Source: Rhodoferax koreense
GTDB lineage: Bacteria; Pseudomonadota; Gammaproteobacteria; Burkholderiales; Burkholderiaceae_C
Reading direction: 5' to 3'
DNA length: 64,000 nt
Assembly: GCF_001955695.1 (NCBI RefSeq)
Contig: NZ_CP019236.1
Location: 3,844,001 to 3,908,000, forward strand
Every line of letters begins with the position of its first letter. Position 1 is the stretch's first letter. Below, one piece after another: positions 50,180-59,373 of the stretch. Made by a program: the position numbers and the translations under genes. The notes beneath the pieces were generated by a model. It saw nothing but the letters and a program-made list of their open reading frames with translations, searched no databases and was not told where the DNA came from.

Positions 50180-53100
50180 CTTTGGCGGTGAGCGATGAAG
50201 GGGCTTCGGCCAGCAGGCGGCCAATGGTTTCGAACTGGAATTGTCGCGCCAGACCGCGGATCTCGTTCACCAGCCCCGCGCAGGCGGGTTCCTCGGCCTC
50301 GATATGGCCGAGATGGTTCAGCACGCCACGGTAGTAGCCGAGCTGCACGGCCTCGGCCAGGGCCTGCAGGCGCTCGGCACTCGGCCAGACGCGCGCCGCG
50401 ACCGGCGCGGGCTCGGCGATGGCCACCGGCGTGTCGGTCCACTGCAGCGCCAGCCGCCGCTCCAGCCAGTCGAGCAGCTCGCTGTGCCGCACGGGCTTGA
50501 CGATGAAGTCCTCGGGGCGGATGCCGACGTCGTTCTCCAGCGCCTTGTCGAAGGCATTGGCCGAGACGATGGCCACCCGGATGCCGGCATGGCCGCCAGC
50601 CCGCATCCTTCGAATCGTTTCCCAGCCGTCGATGCCGGGCATGGCCAGGTCCATCAGCACCACGTCGGGCCGGTAGCCGGTGGCCAGCAGGTCCAGCGCG
50701 TCGTGGCCGCTGGCGGCGGTGCGCAGCTCGAAGCCCAGCGGGGTGAGCAGCTGCACCAGCAGTTCGCGGTCGGCCTCTTCGTTGTCGACCACCAGCAGGG
50801 TCCGGCGCGGGCCGAGGTAGCCGCGGCGCTGCGGCCGGGGCGCGGCGGAGAGGGCACGCGGCCCGATGGTGGAAGGATGCAGTTCGGGCAGGAAGAGCTT
50901 GATCCGGAAGACCGCACCAACGCCCAGCGTACTGGCCACCGTCATCTCGCCGCCCATGAGGTCGGTCAGCATCTTCGCAATGGTCAGGCCCAGGCCCGCG
51001 CCTGGCGTCGCCTGGCTGCTGGCGGCGCCGCGTGCGAACGGCTCGAAAATGCTGGCGAGTTCGGGCGCGGCCAGGCCCGGGCCGGTGTCCTCGATCTCGA
51101 TCATCGCCAGCTCGCGTGCATACCGCACGCGCAGGCAGACATGGCCCTGGGCAGTGAACTTGATGGCATTGCCGAGCAGGTTGATGAGGATCTGCCGCAC
51201 GCGTTTCTCGTCGGCGCGCACCACCTCGGGCAACACGCCTTCGGGCGCGAAGCGGAACGCCAGCCCCTTGGCCCGCGCCTGGGGTTCGAACATCTCGCAC
51301 ATCTCGTGCATGGCATCGGCGAAGCGCATCGGCTTGACGTTGAGCGTGAGCTTGCCGCTTTCGATCTGCGCGATGTCGAGCGTGCCTTCGATCAGCGACA
51401 GCAGATGCTCGCCGCCGCGCTTGATCACGCTCACCGCCTGCTGGCGGTGCGGCGGCACGGCCGTGTCCTCGCCCATGAGCTGCGCGTAGCCCAGGATGCT
51501 GTTGAGCGGCGTGCGCAGTTCGTGGCTGATCGCGCTGATGTAGCGGCTCTTGGCCTGGTTGGCCTGGTCGGCGGCCTGGCGCGCGCGCTCGGCCACGAGG
51601 CGCGCGTCCTGCAGGGCCTGGTCGGTCTGGCGGTGCAGCTCGATCTCGCGCTGCAGCAGGTGCGTCTGGCGGTTCGACTCCTCCTGCGCCACCTGCCGGC
51701 TCTTGTGCGCCAGCACCAGCCACCAGGCGACGATGCCGGCCGTGACCAGCAGCGCCATGTAGGCCTTGAGGAAGCCCGAGCGCAACGCGGCTTCCATCGC
51801 GCCGAGGATGTCGGCATTGGTCACCACCAGCGCCAGCGCGCGCAGTTCCTGGTAATACAGCAGGCCGAACACCGTGGCCAGGAGCGGCACCACCACCAGC
51901 ATCAGCAGGATGAAATGGCCGAGGCCGGTGTCCAGGTAGGGCCAGATGCGGCGCGGCAACAGCCAGCGCAGCGCGGCCGACCACTGCACGGCCAGCGCCG
52001 CATGCGGCTTGCACAGGTCGCCGCAGCGCGCGTCGAGCGTGCAGCACAGCGAACAGATCGGCCCCTGGTAGGCCGGGCAGTGCGCCATGTCGGGCCCTTC
52101 GTAGGGCCGTTCGCAGATCACGCAGTGCTGCAGGGCATAGGGTTTTGAGCTGCCGCTGGCCTGCGGGCTTGCCTGGACGCTGCTCGGCCTGCGGACATCC
52201 GTTCGGGCTGAGCTGGTCGTTGCCTGGCGGTGCTGCACTGGCACTTCGACAGGCTCAGTGCGAACGGTTTGCTTCTGAAGCGTGTCGGACCTCTGGTCCT
52301 GCCAATCGGCTTGCGGACCACGCGCGATGTAGTACTGGCCTTTCGTCCACCAGGCCAGGAGCGGCGAGGTGACGAAGGCCGTGCCGAGCGCGATCACCGC
52401 CGAAAAGGCCTGTGCCATCGGGCCGAACATGCCGAGATAGGCCGACACCGACAGCGCCGACGCCAGCCCCATCGCCCCCACGCCCACCGGGTTGATGTCG
52501 TAGAGGTAGGCGCGCTTGAACTCGATGCCCGGCGGCGACAGCCCCAGCGGCTTGTTGACCACCAGGTCGGCCACCACGGCCATCATCCAGGCGATGGCGA
52601 TGTTGGAATACAGCCCGAGCACGTCGCCCAGGGCCTCGAACACGTTCATCTCCATCAGCATGAAGGCGATGAGGGTGTTGAACACCACCCAGACCACGCG
52701 CCCCGGGTGGCTGTGCGTGATGCGCGAGAAGAAGTTCGACCAGGCCAGCGAACCCGCATAGGCGTTGGTCACGTTGATCTTGAGCTGCGACAGCACGACG
52801 AAGAAGGCCGTGGCCGCCACGGCCCAGCCGTAGTTGGGGAAGACGTATTCATAGGCCGCCAGGTACATCTGGTTCGGATCGACCGCGCGCTCGGTCGGCA
52901 CCATGTGGCTGATGGCCAGGTAGGCCAGCAGTGCGCCGCCGAGCATCTTCAGCACGCCGAGGATCACCCAGCCCGGCCCGCCGGCCAGCACGCCGAACCA
53001 CCAGCGGCGCTTGCCCGCCTCGGTACGCACCGGCATGAAGCGCAGATAGTCGGCCTGTTCGCCCATTTGGGTGATCAGGGCGATCCCGACCGTGAGGGAT

Positions 53101-53813
53101 GCACCAAATGAGAGCATGTCGAACTTGGCTTCGCCCCCGGAATCACCACCATAGTGCATGACCGCCGCAAACACGCCCGGTTCGCGCCAGGCGACATAGA
53201 TGAAAGGCACCACCAGCATCACCAGCCACAGCGGCTGCGTCCACACCTGCAGCCGGCTGATGACGGACACGCCGTGCGTGACCAGCGGGATCACCACCAG
53301 CGCGCAGATGAGGTAGCCCCAGGCCGGCGGTATGCCGAGCGCCAGGTCGAGCGCATAGGCCATGACCGCCGCCTCGAGCGCGAAGAAGATGAAGGTGAAG
53401 GTCGCGTAGATCAGCGAGGTGAGCGTGGAGCCGATGTAGCCGAACCCGGCGCCGCGGGTGAGCAGGTCCATGTCCACGCCGTGGCGCGCCGCGTAGATGC
53501 TGATCGGCAGGCCGGCCAGGAAGATGATCAGGCCGGTGGCGATGATGGCCCAGAAGGCGTTGACGAAGCCGTGCTGCACCAGCAGCGTGGCGCCGACGGC
53601 CTCGAGGATCAGGAACGAGGCCGCGCCGAAGGCCGTGTTGGCCACGCGCCATTCGGACCACTTGCGAAAGCGCTGCGGCGTGAAGCGCAACGCGTAGTCT
53701 TCCATGGTCTCGCTGACCACCCAGCTGTTGTAGTCGCGCCGCACCTTCACCACGTGTTGTGGCGCATCGACGAGCACCTGGCGCTCGGGCGGAGAAATGG
53801 GGAGGTCTTGCAC
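50160..53813 (-). CDS. NCS1 transporter - Cys-rich linker - histidine kinase - receiver fusion (1217 aa)
   Basis: Residues about 30-490 form a complete 12-helix NCS1 (cytosine/purine/allantoin permease) domain with AVGATLLVQHGF, the GAGFGYIGSTLTSLIYATFTF segment and PNYGWAVAATAFFVVLSQLKINVTNAYAGSLAWSNFF. A repeat-derived linker (about 515-530) and a Cys-rich knuckle (about 561-600, CVICERPYEG...CPAY...CSLCC...CGDLC) follow, then two more helices, a coiled coil, a kinase core with His764 in ISHELRTPLNS, HATPase boxes (LLGNAIKFTA, EDTGPGLA, GAGLGLTIAKML), a receiver with Asp1055 (VVLMDLAMPG) and a short C-terminal helical part. It probably senses a nucleobase or cyclic amide by transport and signals to the adjacent LuxR regulator. 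The start is GTG 53813, since an in-frame TGA lies just upstream. Confidence 0.92.
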   Translation of the reverse strand: MQDLPISPPERQVLVDAPQHVVKVRRDYNSWVVSETMEDYALRFTPQRFRKWSEWRVANTAFGAASFLILEAVGATLLVQHGFVNAFWAIIATGLIIFLAGLPISIYAARHGVDMDLLTRGAGFGYIGSTLTSLIYATFTFIFFALEAAVMAYALDLALGIPPAWGYLICALVVIPLVTHGVSVISRLQVWTQPLWLVMLVVPFIYVAWREPGVFAAVMHYGGDSGGEAKFDMLSFGASLTVGIALITQMGEQADYLRFMPVRTEAGKRRWWFGVLAGGPGWVILGVLKMLGGALLAYLAISHMVPTERAVDPNQMYLAAYEYVFPNYGWAVAATAFFVVLSQLKINVTNAYAGSLAWSNFFSRITHSHPGRVVWVVFNTLIAFMLMEMNVFEALGDVLGLYSNIAIAWMMAVVADLVVNKPLGLSPPGIEFKRAYLYDINPVGVGAMGLASALSVSAYLGMFGPMAQAFSAVIALGTAFVTSPLLAWWTKGQYYIARGPQADWQDQRSDTLQKQTVRTEPVEVPVQHRQATTSSARTDVRRPSSVQASPQASGSSKPYALQHCVICERPYEGPDMAHCPAYQGPICSLCCTLDARCGDLCKPHAALAVQWSAALRWLLPRRIWPYLDTGLGHFILLMLVVVPLLATVFGLLYYQELRALALVVTNADILGAMEAALRSGFLKAYMALLVTAGIVAWWLVLAHKSRQVAQEESNRQTHLLQREIELHRQTDQALQDARLVAERARQAADQANQAKSRYISAISHELRTPLNSILGYAQLMGEDTAVPPHRQQAVSVIKRGGEHLLSLIEGTLDIAQIESGKLTLNVKPMRFADAMHEMCEMFEPQARAKGLAFRFAPEGVLPEVVRADEKRVRQILINLLGNAIKFTAQGHVCLRVRYARELAMIEIEDTGPGLAAPELASIFEPFARGAASSQATPGAGLGLTIAKMLTDLMGGEMTVASTLGVGAVFRIKLFLPELHPSTIGPRALSAAPRPQRRGYLGPRRTLLVVDNEEADRELLVQLLTPLGFELRTAASGHDALDLLATGYRPDVVLMDLAMPGIDGWETIRRMRAGGHAGIRVAIVSANAFDKALENDVGIRPEDFIVKPVRHSELLDWLERRLALQWTDTPVAIAEPAPVAARVWPSAERLQALAEAVQLGYYRGVLNHLGHIEAEEPACAGLVNEIRGLARQFQFETIGRLLAEAPSSLTAKDVPSSR
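52242..52267. repeat. CTTCGACAGGCTCAG repeat inside the transporter-kinase coding region
   Basis: A copy of the dispersed repeat (core CTTCGACAGGCTCAG at 52244-52258, then TGCGAACGG) lies in frame inside the linker between the permease and the kinase. On the coding strand it is translated as TVRTEPVEVPVQ, the peptide that the repeat encodes in one frame. Its presence in a tolerant linker shows that these elements can expand a protein coding sequence. Confidence 0.85.
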
Positions 53814-53958
53814 GAAGCGATTGAGCAGCTTTCATGCCCGAAGGGTGCGGCAACCTGCTTCGGGCCCACGGCCGGGCATAAGTATTGCGTCAAAATCCTT
53901 CGACGGGTGCGGCCGATGCGTCGCTCCGAATCCTCTTCACCGAACCGACACCAAAGAC

Positions 53959-54015
53959 ATGGAACTCACGCCTCGTGTTCGGCCGGCATTTGCGGCCGCA
54001 CGATCTAACTATTGA
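53959..54015 (+). other. 18-codon ORF duplicating the start of UreA
   Basis: ATGGAACTCACGCCTCGTG at 53959 and ATGGAACTGACTCCTCGTG at 54028 are 69 bases apart, in the same frame, and both encode MELTPR; the two differences are silent. The upstream one runs on as VRPAFAAARSNY and stops at 54015. It could be a partial duplication of the ureA 5' end or a short leader peptide. A GTGCGGCCG (53907-53915) that can pair with CGGCCGCAC (53993-54001) spans it. No function is claimed. Confidence 0.45.
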
Positions 54016-54027
54016 GTGAAACGAAAA

Positions 54028-54330
54028 ATGGAACTGACTCCTCGTGAAAAAGACAAGCTGTTGATCTTCACAGCCGGCCTGCTGGCCGAGCGGCGCAAGG
54101 CCCGCGGCCTGAAGCTCAACTATCCCGAAGCCGTGGCGCTGATCTCGGCCGCCGTCATGGAGGGCGCGCGCGACGGCAAAAGCGTGGCCCAGCTCATGAG
54201 CGAAGGCCGCAGCGTGCTGACCCGCGCCGACGTGATGGACGGTATCGCCGAGATGATCCCGGACATCCAGGTCGAAGCGACCTTTCCGGACGGCACCAAG
54301 CTCGTCACAGTGCACCAACCGATTGTTTAA
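54028..54330 (+). CDS. ureA: Urease gamma subunit
   Basis: This 100-residue subunit is full length and typical: [56 protein letters not shown], and the end [14 protein letters not shown]. It packs with UreB and UreC in the nickel enzyme that hydrolyses urea to ammonia and carbamate in the cytoplasm. The ATG at 54028 is the family start; a GTG 12 bases earlier would add VKRK. It opens the structural gene set ureA-hupE-ureB-ureC. A short ORF duplicating its first six codons lies just upstream. It is divergent from the transporter-kinase gene across 214 bases. Confidence 0.97.
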   Translation: MELTPREKDKLLIFTAGLLAERRKARGLKLNYPEAVALISAAVMEGARDGKSVAQLMSEGRSVLTRADVMDGIAEMIPDIQVEATFPDGTKLVTVHQPIV

Positions 54331-54355
54331 CTTCATTCCGCCGGAGAAACAGAAC

Positions 54356-54958
54356 ATGCGTCCATCGATCGCCAAGATCCTCACCCTCGCCGCCCTTGGC
54401 ACCGCATCCGCTGCCGCGCTGGCCCATCCGGGCAGCGACGGTGGCCTGCACGACGTCGTTTTCATGGACGGCCTGCTGCACCCGCTCACCGGCGCCGACC
54501 ACATGGCCGCGATGCTGGCTGTGGGCCTATGGAGCGCGATGACCGCGACCTCTGCGCGGCGCGTCTGGTTCGCGCCGCTCGCTTTTGCCGGCATGCTGCT
54601 GGTCGGCGCCCTGCTCGGCCTGGACGGCGTCGCGCTGCCGGCGGTGGAGCCGATGATCGCCGCTTCGCTGCTGGTGCTGGGCCTGCTGGTGGCCAGCCAG
54701 GCCAGGCTGCCGGCCATGCTGGCCGCGGGCATCGTCGGTGTGTTCGCCATCTTCCACGGCATCGCGCACGGCACCGAACTGGCCGGCGGCACGAACGGCT
54801 TCACCCCGCTGCTGGGCATGTTGATCGCCACCCTGGGCCTGCACCTGGCCGGCGTCGGTCTCGGCCTGGCCCTGCGCCGACACAGCGCCTGGTGGCCGCG
54901 CGTGGTGGGCGGCCTGGTGACACTGCTCGGCGGCGCCTTCCTGCTGCAACTGGTCTGA
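54356..54958 (+). CDS. hupE: HupE/UreJ family nickel transporter
   Basis: This 200-residue membrane protein has a signal-like first helix ([18 protein letters not shown]) and six hydrophobic helices. The family motif is [38 protein letters not shown], with His and Asp that are likely nickel ligands, and a second one, [14 protein letters not shown], in the middle. HupE/UreJ proteins bring nickel into the cell for hydrogenases or urease. Its place between ureA and ureB indicates urease service. It starts 25 bases after ureA and ends 10 bases before ureB. Confidence 0.95.
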   Translation: MRPSIAKILTLAALGTASAAALAHPGSDGGLHDVVFMDGLLHPLTGADHMAAMLAVGLWSAMTATSARRVWFAPLAFAGMLLVGALLGLDGVALPAVEPMIAASLLVLGLLVASQARLPAMLAAGIVGVFAIFHGIAHGTELAGGTNGFTPLLGMLIATLGLHLAGVGLGLALRRHSAWWPRVVGGLVTLLGGAFLLQLV

Positions 54959-54968
54959 AGGAGGCCCC

Positions 54969-55274
54969 ATGACACCCGGCGAATTGCTCATCGACGACGG
55001 CGACCACGACCTCAACCCCGGCCGCATCGGCCTGACCCTGGTGGTTCAGAACACCGCCGACCGGCCGATCCAGGTCGGCTCGCACTACCACTTCGCCGAG
55101 ACCAATGCGGCGCTCGGCTTCGACCGCGACGCGGCGCGCGGCAAACGGCTCAACATCCCGTCCGGCTCGGCCGTGCGCTTCGAGCCGGGGCAGCAACGTA
55201 CCGTCGAACTCGTCGACTATTCAGGCGACCGCACCGTCTACGGCTTTCGCGGCCTCGTACAAGGAAAGCTCTAA
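54969..55274 (+). CDS. ureB: Urease beta subunit
   Basis: This 101-residue subunit has the standard sequence: [90 protein letters not shown] is 6 bases from the ATG. It assembles with UreA and UreC into the (abg)3 trimer. The 148-base gap to ureC contains a repeat element, longer than the usual few bases between these two genes. Confidence 0.97.
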   Translation: MTPGELLIDDGDHDLNPGRIGLTLVVQNTADRPIQVGSHYHFAETNAALGFDRDAARGKRLNIPSGSAVRFEPGQQRTVELVDYSGDRTVYGFRGLVQGKL

Positions 55275-55309
55275 ATGCAGACAACGAAGTACCACGCGGT
55301 GTCCAACGG

Positions 55310-55421
55310 AACGCGCCCCTTCCAGGGATGCCGTGGAACCGGCTTTGCCGGGCCACTGGCATCGCCCCCGGCAAGGGGGTTGGCGAAGAGTGCGCAGCAC
55401 CGCAGCCTGGGGGTGAACTGA
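55310..55421. repeat. Dispersed repeat between ureB and ureC
   Basis: This 148-base gap contains the same repeat family as the ones near urtB and before the dppD-like gene: GGAACCGGCTTTGCCGGGCC (about 55334-55353), a GCCCCCGGCAAGGGGG palindrome (about 55364-55379) and GCAGCACCGCAGCCTGGGGGTG (ending about 55418), written here in parts. It sits inside the urease operon without interrupting any gene; the GGGGGTG at its end may serve as the ureC ribosome-binding site. Confidence 0.8.
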
Positions 55422-55422
55422 T

Positions 55423-57141
55423 ATGGCAACCATCGGACGCCGCGCCTATGCGGAAATTTTCGGCCCCACCGTGGGCGACCGGGTGCGCCTGGCCGACACC
55501 GACCTGCTGATCGAGGTCGAGCAGGACTACACCCTGCGCGCGGGCGGCTACGGCGAAGAAGTGAAGTTCGGCGGCGGCAAGACCATCCGCGACGGCATGG
55601 CGCAAAGCCAGCGCATGAACGCAGAAGGCGCGGTCGACTGCGTGATGACCAACGCGCTCATCATCGACCACTGGGGCATCGTCAAGGCCGACATCGGCCT
55701 GAAGGGCGGGCGTATCGTGGCCATCGGCAAGGCCGGCAACCCCGACGTGCAGCCGGGCGTGGACATCATCATCGGCCCGGGTACGGAGGTGATCAGCTGC
55801 GAAGGCAACATCGTCACCGCCGGCGGCATCGATTCGCACATTCACTTTATCGCGCCGCAGCAGATCGAGGAGGCGCTGGCCTCGGGCGTCACCACCATGC
55901 TCGGCGGTGGCACCGGCCCCGCCACCGGCACCTTCGCCACCACCTGCACACCCGGCCCATGGAACATCGAACGCATGTTGCAGGCGGCGGATGGTTTCCC
56001 GATGAACCTCGGCTTCCTCGGCAAGGGCAATGCCAGCCTGCCGGCCGCGCTCTACGAACAGGTGAGCGCCGGCGTGATCGGCCTGAAGCTGCACGAAGAC
56101 TGGGGCACGACGCCCGCGGCCATCAGCAACTGCCTGGACGTGGCCGAAGGCGCCGACGTGCAGGTGGCGATCCACTCCGACACGCTGAACGAATCCGGCT
56201 TCGTCGAGAACACCATCGCCGCCACCAAGGGCCGCGGCCTGTGCGCCTTCCACACCGAAGGCGCGGGCGGCGGCCATGCACCCGACATCCTGCGCGTGGT
56301 GGGCGAGGCCAACTTCCTGCCTTCGAGCACCAACCCGACCATGCCCTACACCGTCAACACGCTCGACGAACACGTCGACATGCTGATGGTCTGCCACCAC
56401 CTAGACCCCGCCATCGCCGAAGACCTGGCCTTCGCCGAAAGCCGCATCCGCAAGGAAACCATTGCCGCCGAAGACATCCTGCACGACATGGGTGCGATCA
56501 GCATGATGAGCTCCGACAGCCAGGCCATGGGCCGCGTCGGCGAGGTCATCCTGCGCACCTGGCAGACGGCGCACAAGATGAAGCAGCAGCGCGGCAGCCT
56601 GCCCGAAGATTCCAGCCGCAACGACAACTTCCGCGCCAAGCGCTACATCGCCAAATACACCATCAACCCGGCCATCGCCCACGGCATCAGCCACGAGGTG
56701 GGCAGCATCGAGGTCGGCAAATGGGCCGACCTGGTGGTGTGGAAGCCGGCGTTCTTCGGCGTGAAGCCGGCGCTGATCTTGAAGGGCGGCTTCATCGCAC
56801 TCGCGGCCATGGGCGACCCGAACGCGTCCATCCCCACGCCGCAGCCGGTGCACTACCGGCCGATGTTCGGCGCGTTCGGCGGTGCGCTCGCACGCGGTTC
56901 GCTGACCTTCGTCTCCAAGTCGGCGCTCGACGCGGGCATCCACGAAACCTATGGGCTCAAGAAGACGCTGAGTGCAGTGAAGAACATCCGCCAGGTGCGC
57001 AAGCACCACATGGTGCACAACCACTACCTGCCGAAGATGGAAATCGACGCGCAGACCTACACCGTGCGGGCCGATGGGCAATTGCTGACCTGCGATCCGG
57101 CGAAGAGCCTGCCCATGGCGCAGCGCTACTTCCTGTTTTAA
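55423..57141 (+). CDS. ureC: Urease alpha (catalytic) subunit
   Basis: This 572-residue catalytic subunit is complete. The carbamylated Lys is Lys222 in GLKLHEDWG. The first metal motif is [13 protein letters not shown], and the flap segment is [22 protein letters not shown], with the active-site Cys replaced neither by insertion nor deletion. The end motif is [15 protein letters not shown] ([11 protein letters not shown]). It holds two nickel ions and splits urea. Its start at 55423 has GGGGGTG upstream. It is 148 bases from ureB and overlaps ureE at its stop. Confidence 0.97.
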   Translation: MATIGRRAYAEIFGPTVGDRVRLADTDLLIEVEQDYTLRAGGYGEEVKFGGGKTIRDGMAQSQRMNAEGAVDCVMTNALIIDHWGIVKADIGLKGGRIVAIGKAGNPDVQPGVDIIIGPGTEVISCEGNIVTAGGIDSHIHFIAPQQIEEALASGVTTMLGGGTGPATGTFATTCTPGPWNIERMLQAADGFPMNLGFLGKGNASLPAALYEQVSAGVIGLKLHEDWGTTPAAISNCLDVAEGADVQVAIHSDTLNESGFVENTIAATKGRGLCAFHTEGAGGGHAPDILRVVGEANFLPSSTNPTMPYTVNTLDEHVDMLMVCHHLDPAIAEDLAFAESRIRKETIAAEDILHDMGAISMMSSDSQAMGRVGEVILRTWQTAHKMKQQRGSLPEDSSRNDNFRAKRYIAKYTINPAIAHGISHEVGSIEVGKWADLVVWKPAFFGVKPALILKGGFIALAAMGDPNASIPTPQPVHYRPMFGAFGGALARGSLTFVSKSALDAGIHETYGLKKTLSAVKNIRQVRKHHMVHNHYLPKMEIDAQTYTVRADGQLLTCDPAKSLPMAQRYFLF

Positions 57142-57148
57142 TGTGCCG

Positions 57149-57808
57149 ATGCTCCAGACTTCCAAACTCATCGCCCAGGGCCTCGGCCTGGCCCCCGTGC
57201 TGCTCAAGCGTGCCGCCACCGTCGAACTCGACTGGGACGTTCGCCAGAAGAGCCGCTTCGACGCCACCGACTCGCTCGGCCGCCAGCTCGGCGTGTTCCT
57301 GCCGCGCGGCACGCTGGTGCGCGGCGGCGACGTGCTGGTCACCGAAGACGGCTCGCTGGTGAAGGTCATCGCCGCACCGCAGCCGGTGCTGGTGATCACC
57401 CCCTGCGCCGATCACGGTTCGCCGTTCGATCTGACGCGCGCCGCCTACCATCTGGGCAACCGCCATGTGCCGATCGAACTTCAGCCCGACCATTTGAAGA
57501 TCGAACCCGACCACGTCCTGGCCGACATGCTGCGCGCCATGCACCTCACCGTCGTTGCACAGGATGCGGCCTTCGAGCCCGAAGGCGGCGCCTATGCGGC
57601 CGGCGGTCACAGCCATGGCGGACATGGGCACGGGCATGACCATGACCACGCGGACCACGACCACGACCACGACCACGGGCACAGCCATGAGGCAGCAAAG
57701 CCCGCGGCCCAACGTGTCGCGATCCCGGTCGTGGCAGCTTCGGCGCCACACGTGCACGGCCCGGGCTGCGGCCACGACCATGATCACGGGCACGGCCACT
57801 CGCATTGA
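57149..57808 (+). CDS. ureE: Urease accessory nickel chaperone UreE with long His-rich tail
   Basis: This 219-residue protein has the UreE N-terminal beta-domain ([44 protein letters not shown]) and the metal-binding peptide-binding domain with [12 protein letters not shown] and [13 protein letters not shown]. The C-terminal tail (about 155-219) is extremely rich in His, Asp and Gly, with many [14 protein letters not shown] repeats, and binds many nickel ions in known homologues. The longest stretch of such repeats is near 57621-57690. It starts 7 bases after ureC. It delivers nickel to the UreDFG complex. Confidence 0.95.
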   Translation: MLQTSKLIAQGLGLAPVLLKRAATVELDWDVRQKSRFDATDSLGRQLGVFLPRGTLVRGGDVLVTEDGSLVKVIAAPQPVLVITPCADHGSPFDLTRAAYHLGNRHVPIELQPDHLKIEPDHVLADMLRAMHLTVVAQDAAFEPEGGAYAAGGHSHGGHGHGHDHDHADHDHDHDHGHSHEAAKPAAQRVAIPVVAASAPHVHGPGCGHDHDHGHGHSH

Positions 57809-58494
57809 TGCAGGACCCTTCCGGCGCCAGCCTGCTGCAGCTCATCTGGCTCGCCTCCCCGGCCCTGCCCGTGGGCGGGTTTTCATACTCCGAAGGCCTG
57901 GAAGCGGCCGTGGATCGGGCGGGTGTAGCTACGGAAAGCATAGCATCCGATTGGCTCGTCGACCAGCTGCAACTCAGCCTCGCGCGCAGCGACCTGGCCG
58001 TGATCGCCCAGGCCATTCCCGCCTGGCGCAGGGCCGACACCGAACGCGTCGATGCACTCAATGCCTGGATCCTGCACACCCGCGAGACCAGCGAGTTGCG
58101 CGCCCAGACCGAACAGATGGGCCGCTCCCTGCTCGAATGGCTGCGCAACCACCACACCGCTACGCCCGAACAGATCGCCGCCTGCGCCGCCATGCAGCCC
58201 ACCTACCCCATCGCCTATGCGCTGGCCGTGGCCGCCACGCAAGCCGGCGTGCGCGACGGCCTGCTGGCGTTCGCGTTCGGCTGGGCCGAGAACATGACCC
58301 AGAGCGCCATCAAGGCCGTGCCGCTGGGCCAGAGCGCCGGCCAGCGTATCCTGGCGCGCATGGCCGCCGAAATCCCGGCGGCCGTCGACCAGGCCATGGC
58401 CATGCCCGACGAGGACCGCCAGGCCTTCTCGCCGATGCTGGCCATCCTGTCGGCCCAGCACGAAACCCAATATTCACGCCTCTTCCGATCCTGA
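57808..58494 (+). CDS. ureF: Urease accessory protein UreF
   Basis: This 228-residue helical protein has the UreF pattern: [68 protein letters not shown], and [26 protein letters not shown]. It acts as a checkpoint between UreD and UreG during nickel insertion. Its ATG overlaps the ureE stop (TGATG at 57806-57810), so the two are coupled. It ends 7 bases before ureG. Confidence 0.96.
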   Translation: MQDPSGASLLQLIWLASPALPVGGFSYSEGLEAAVDRAGVATESIASDWLVDQLQLSLARSDLAVIAQAIPAWRRADTERVDALNAWILHTRETSELRAQTEQMGRSLLEWLRNHHTATPEQIAACAAMQPTYPIAYALAVAATQAGVRDGLLAFAFGWAENMTQSAIKAVPLGQSAGQRILARMAAEIPAAVDQAMAMPDEDRQAFSPMLAILSAQHETQYSRLFRS

Positions 58495-58501
58495 GACCAC
58501 C

Positions 58502-59161
<660 letters not shown>

Positions 59162-59192
59162 TCACCAAGTCACGGTTAGAATGGCGACCGCT

Positions 59193-59280
59193 GGAAGCGT
59201 GGCAGAGTGGTCGATTGCACCGGTCTTGAAAACCGGCGGCTCGCAAGGGCCCGTGAGTTCGAATCTCACCGCTTCCGCCA
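59193..59280 (+). tRNA. tRNA-Ser (anticodon UGA)
   Basis: The 88-base sequence begins GGAAGCGTGGCAGAGTGG and ends with the acceptor stem match CGCTTCC plus GCCA, including the encoded CCA. The anticodon loop reads CTTGAAA, giving anticodon TGA (UGA in RNA), which reads UCA and other UCN codons. It has the long variable arm typical of serine tRNAs (GGCTCGCAAGGGCC region) and the GTTCGAATC T-loop. Confidence 0.95.
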
Positions 59281-59373
59281 TCTTTTGGCGCCCCTCCGCG
59301 AGAGGCCTCTCCGGCAAAGTTCGAAAGACGCCATCGCCAGCGGCTCGTGTCCAGGAAATCCCGGGCGATGCAC

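Noticed and set aside
57601..57700. Simple-sequence repeat CACGACCACGACC in ureE as an unrelated insertion
   Set aside because: It encodes the His/Asp tail that is common in UreE; codon repetition explains the pattern.
59193..59280. tRNA-Ser as an attachment site of an integrated element
   Set aside because: No integrase, no repeated tRNA 3' end and no foreign-looking DNA beside it in the window.
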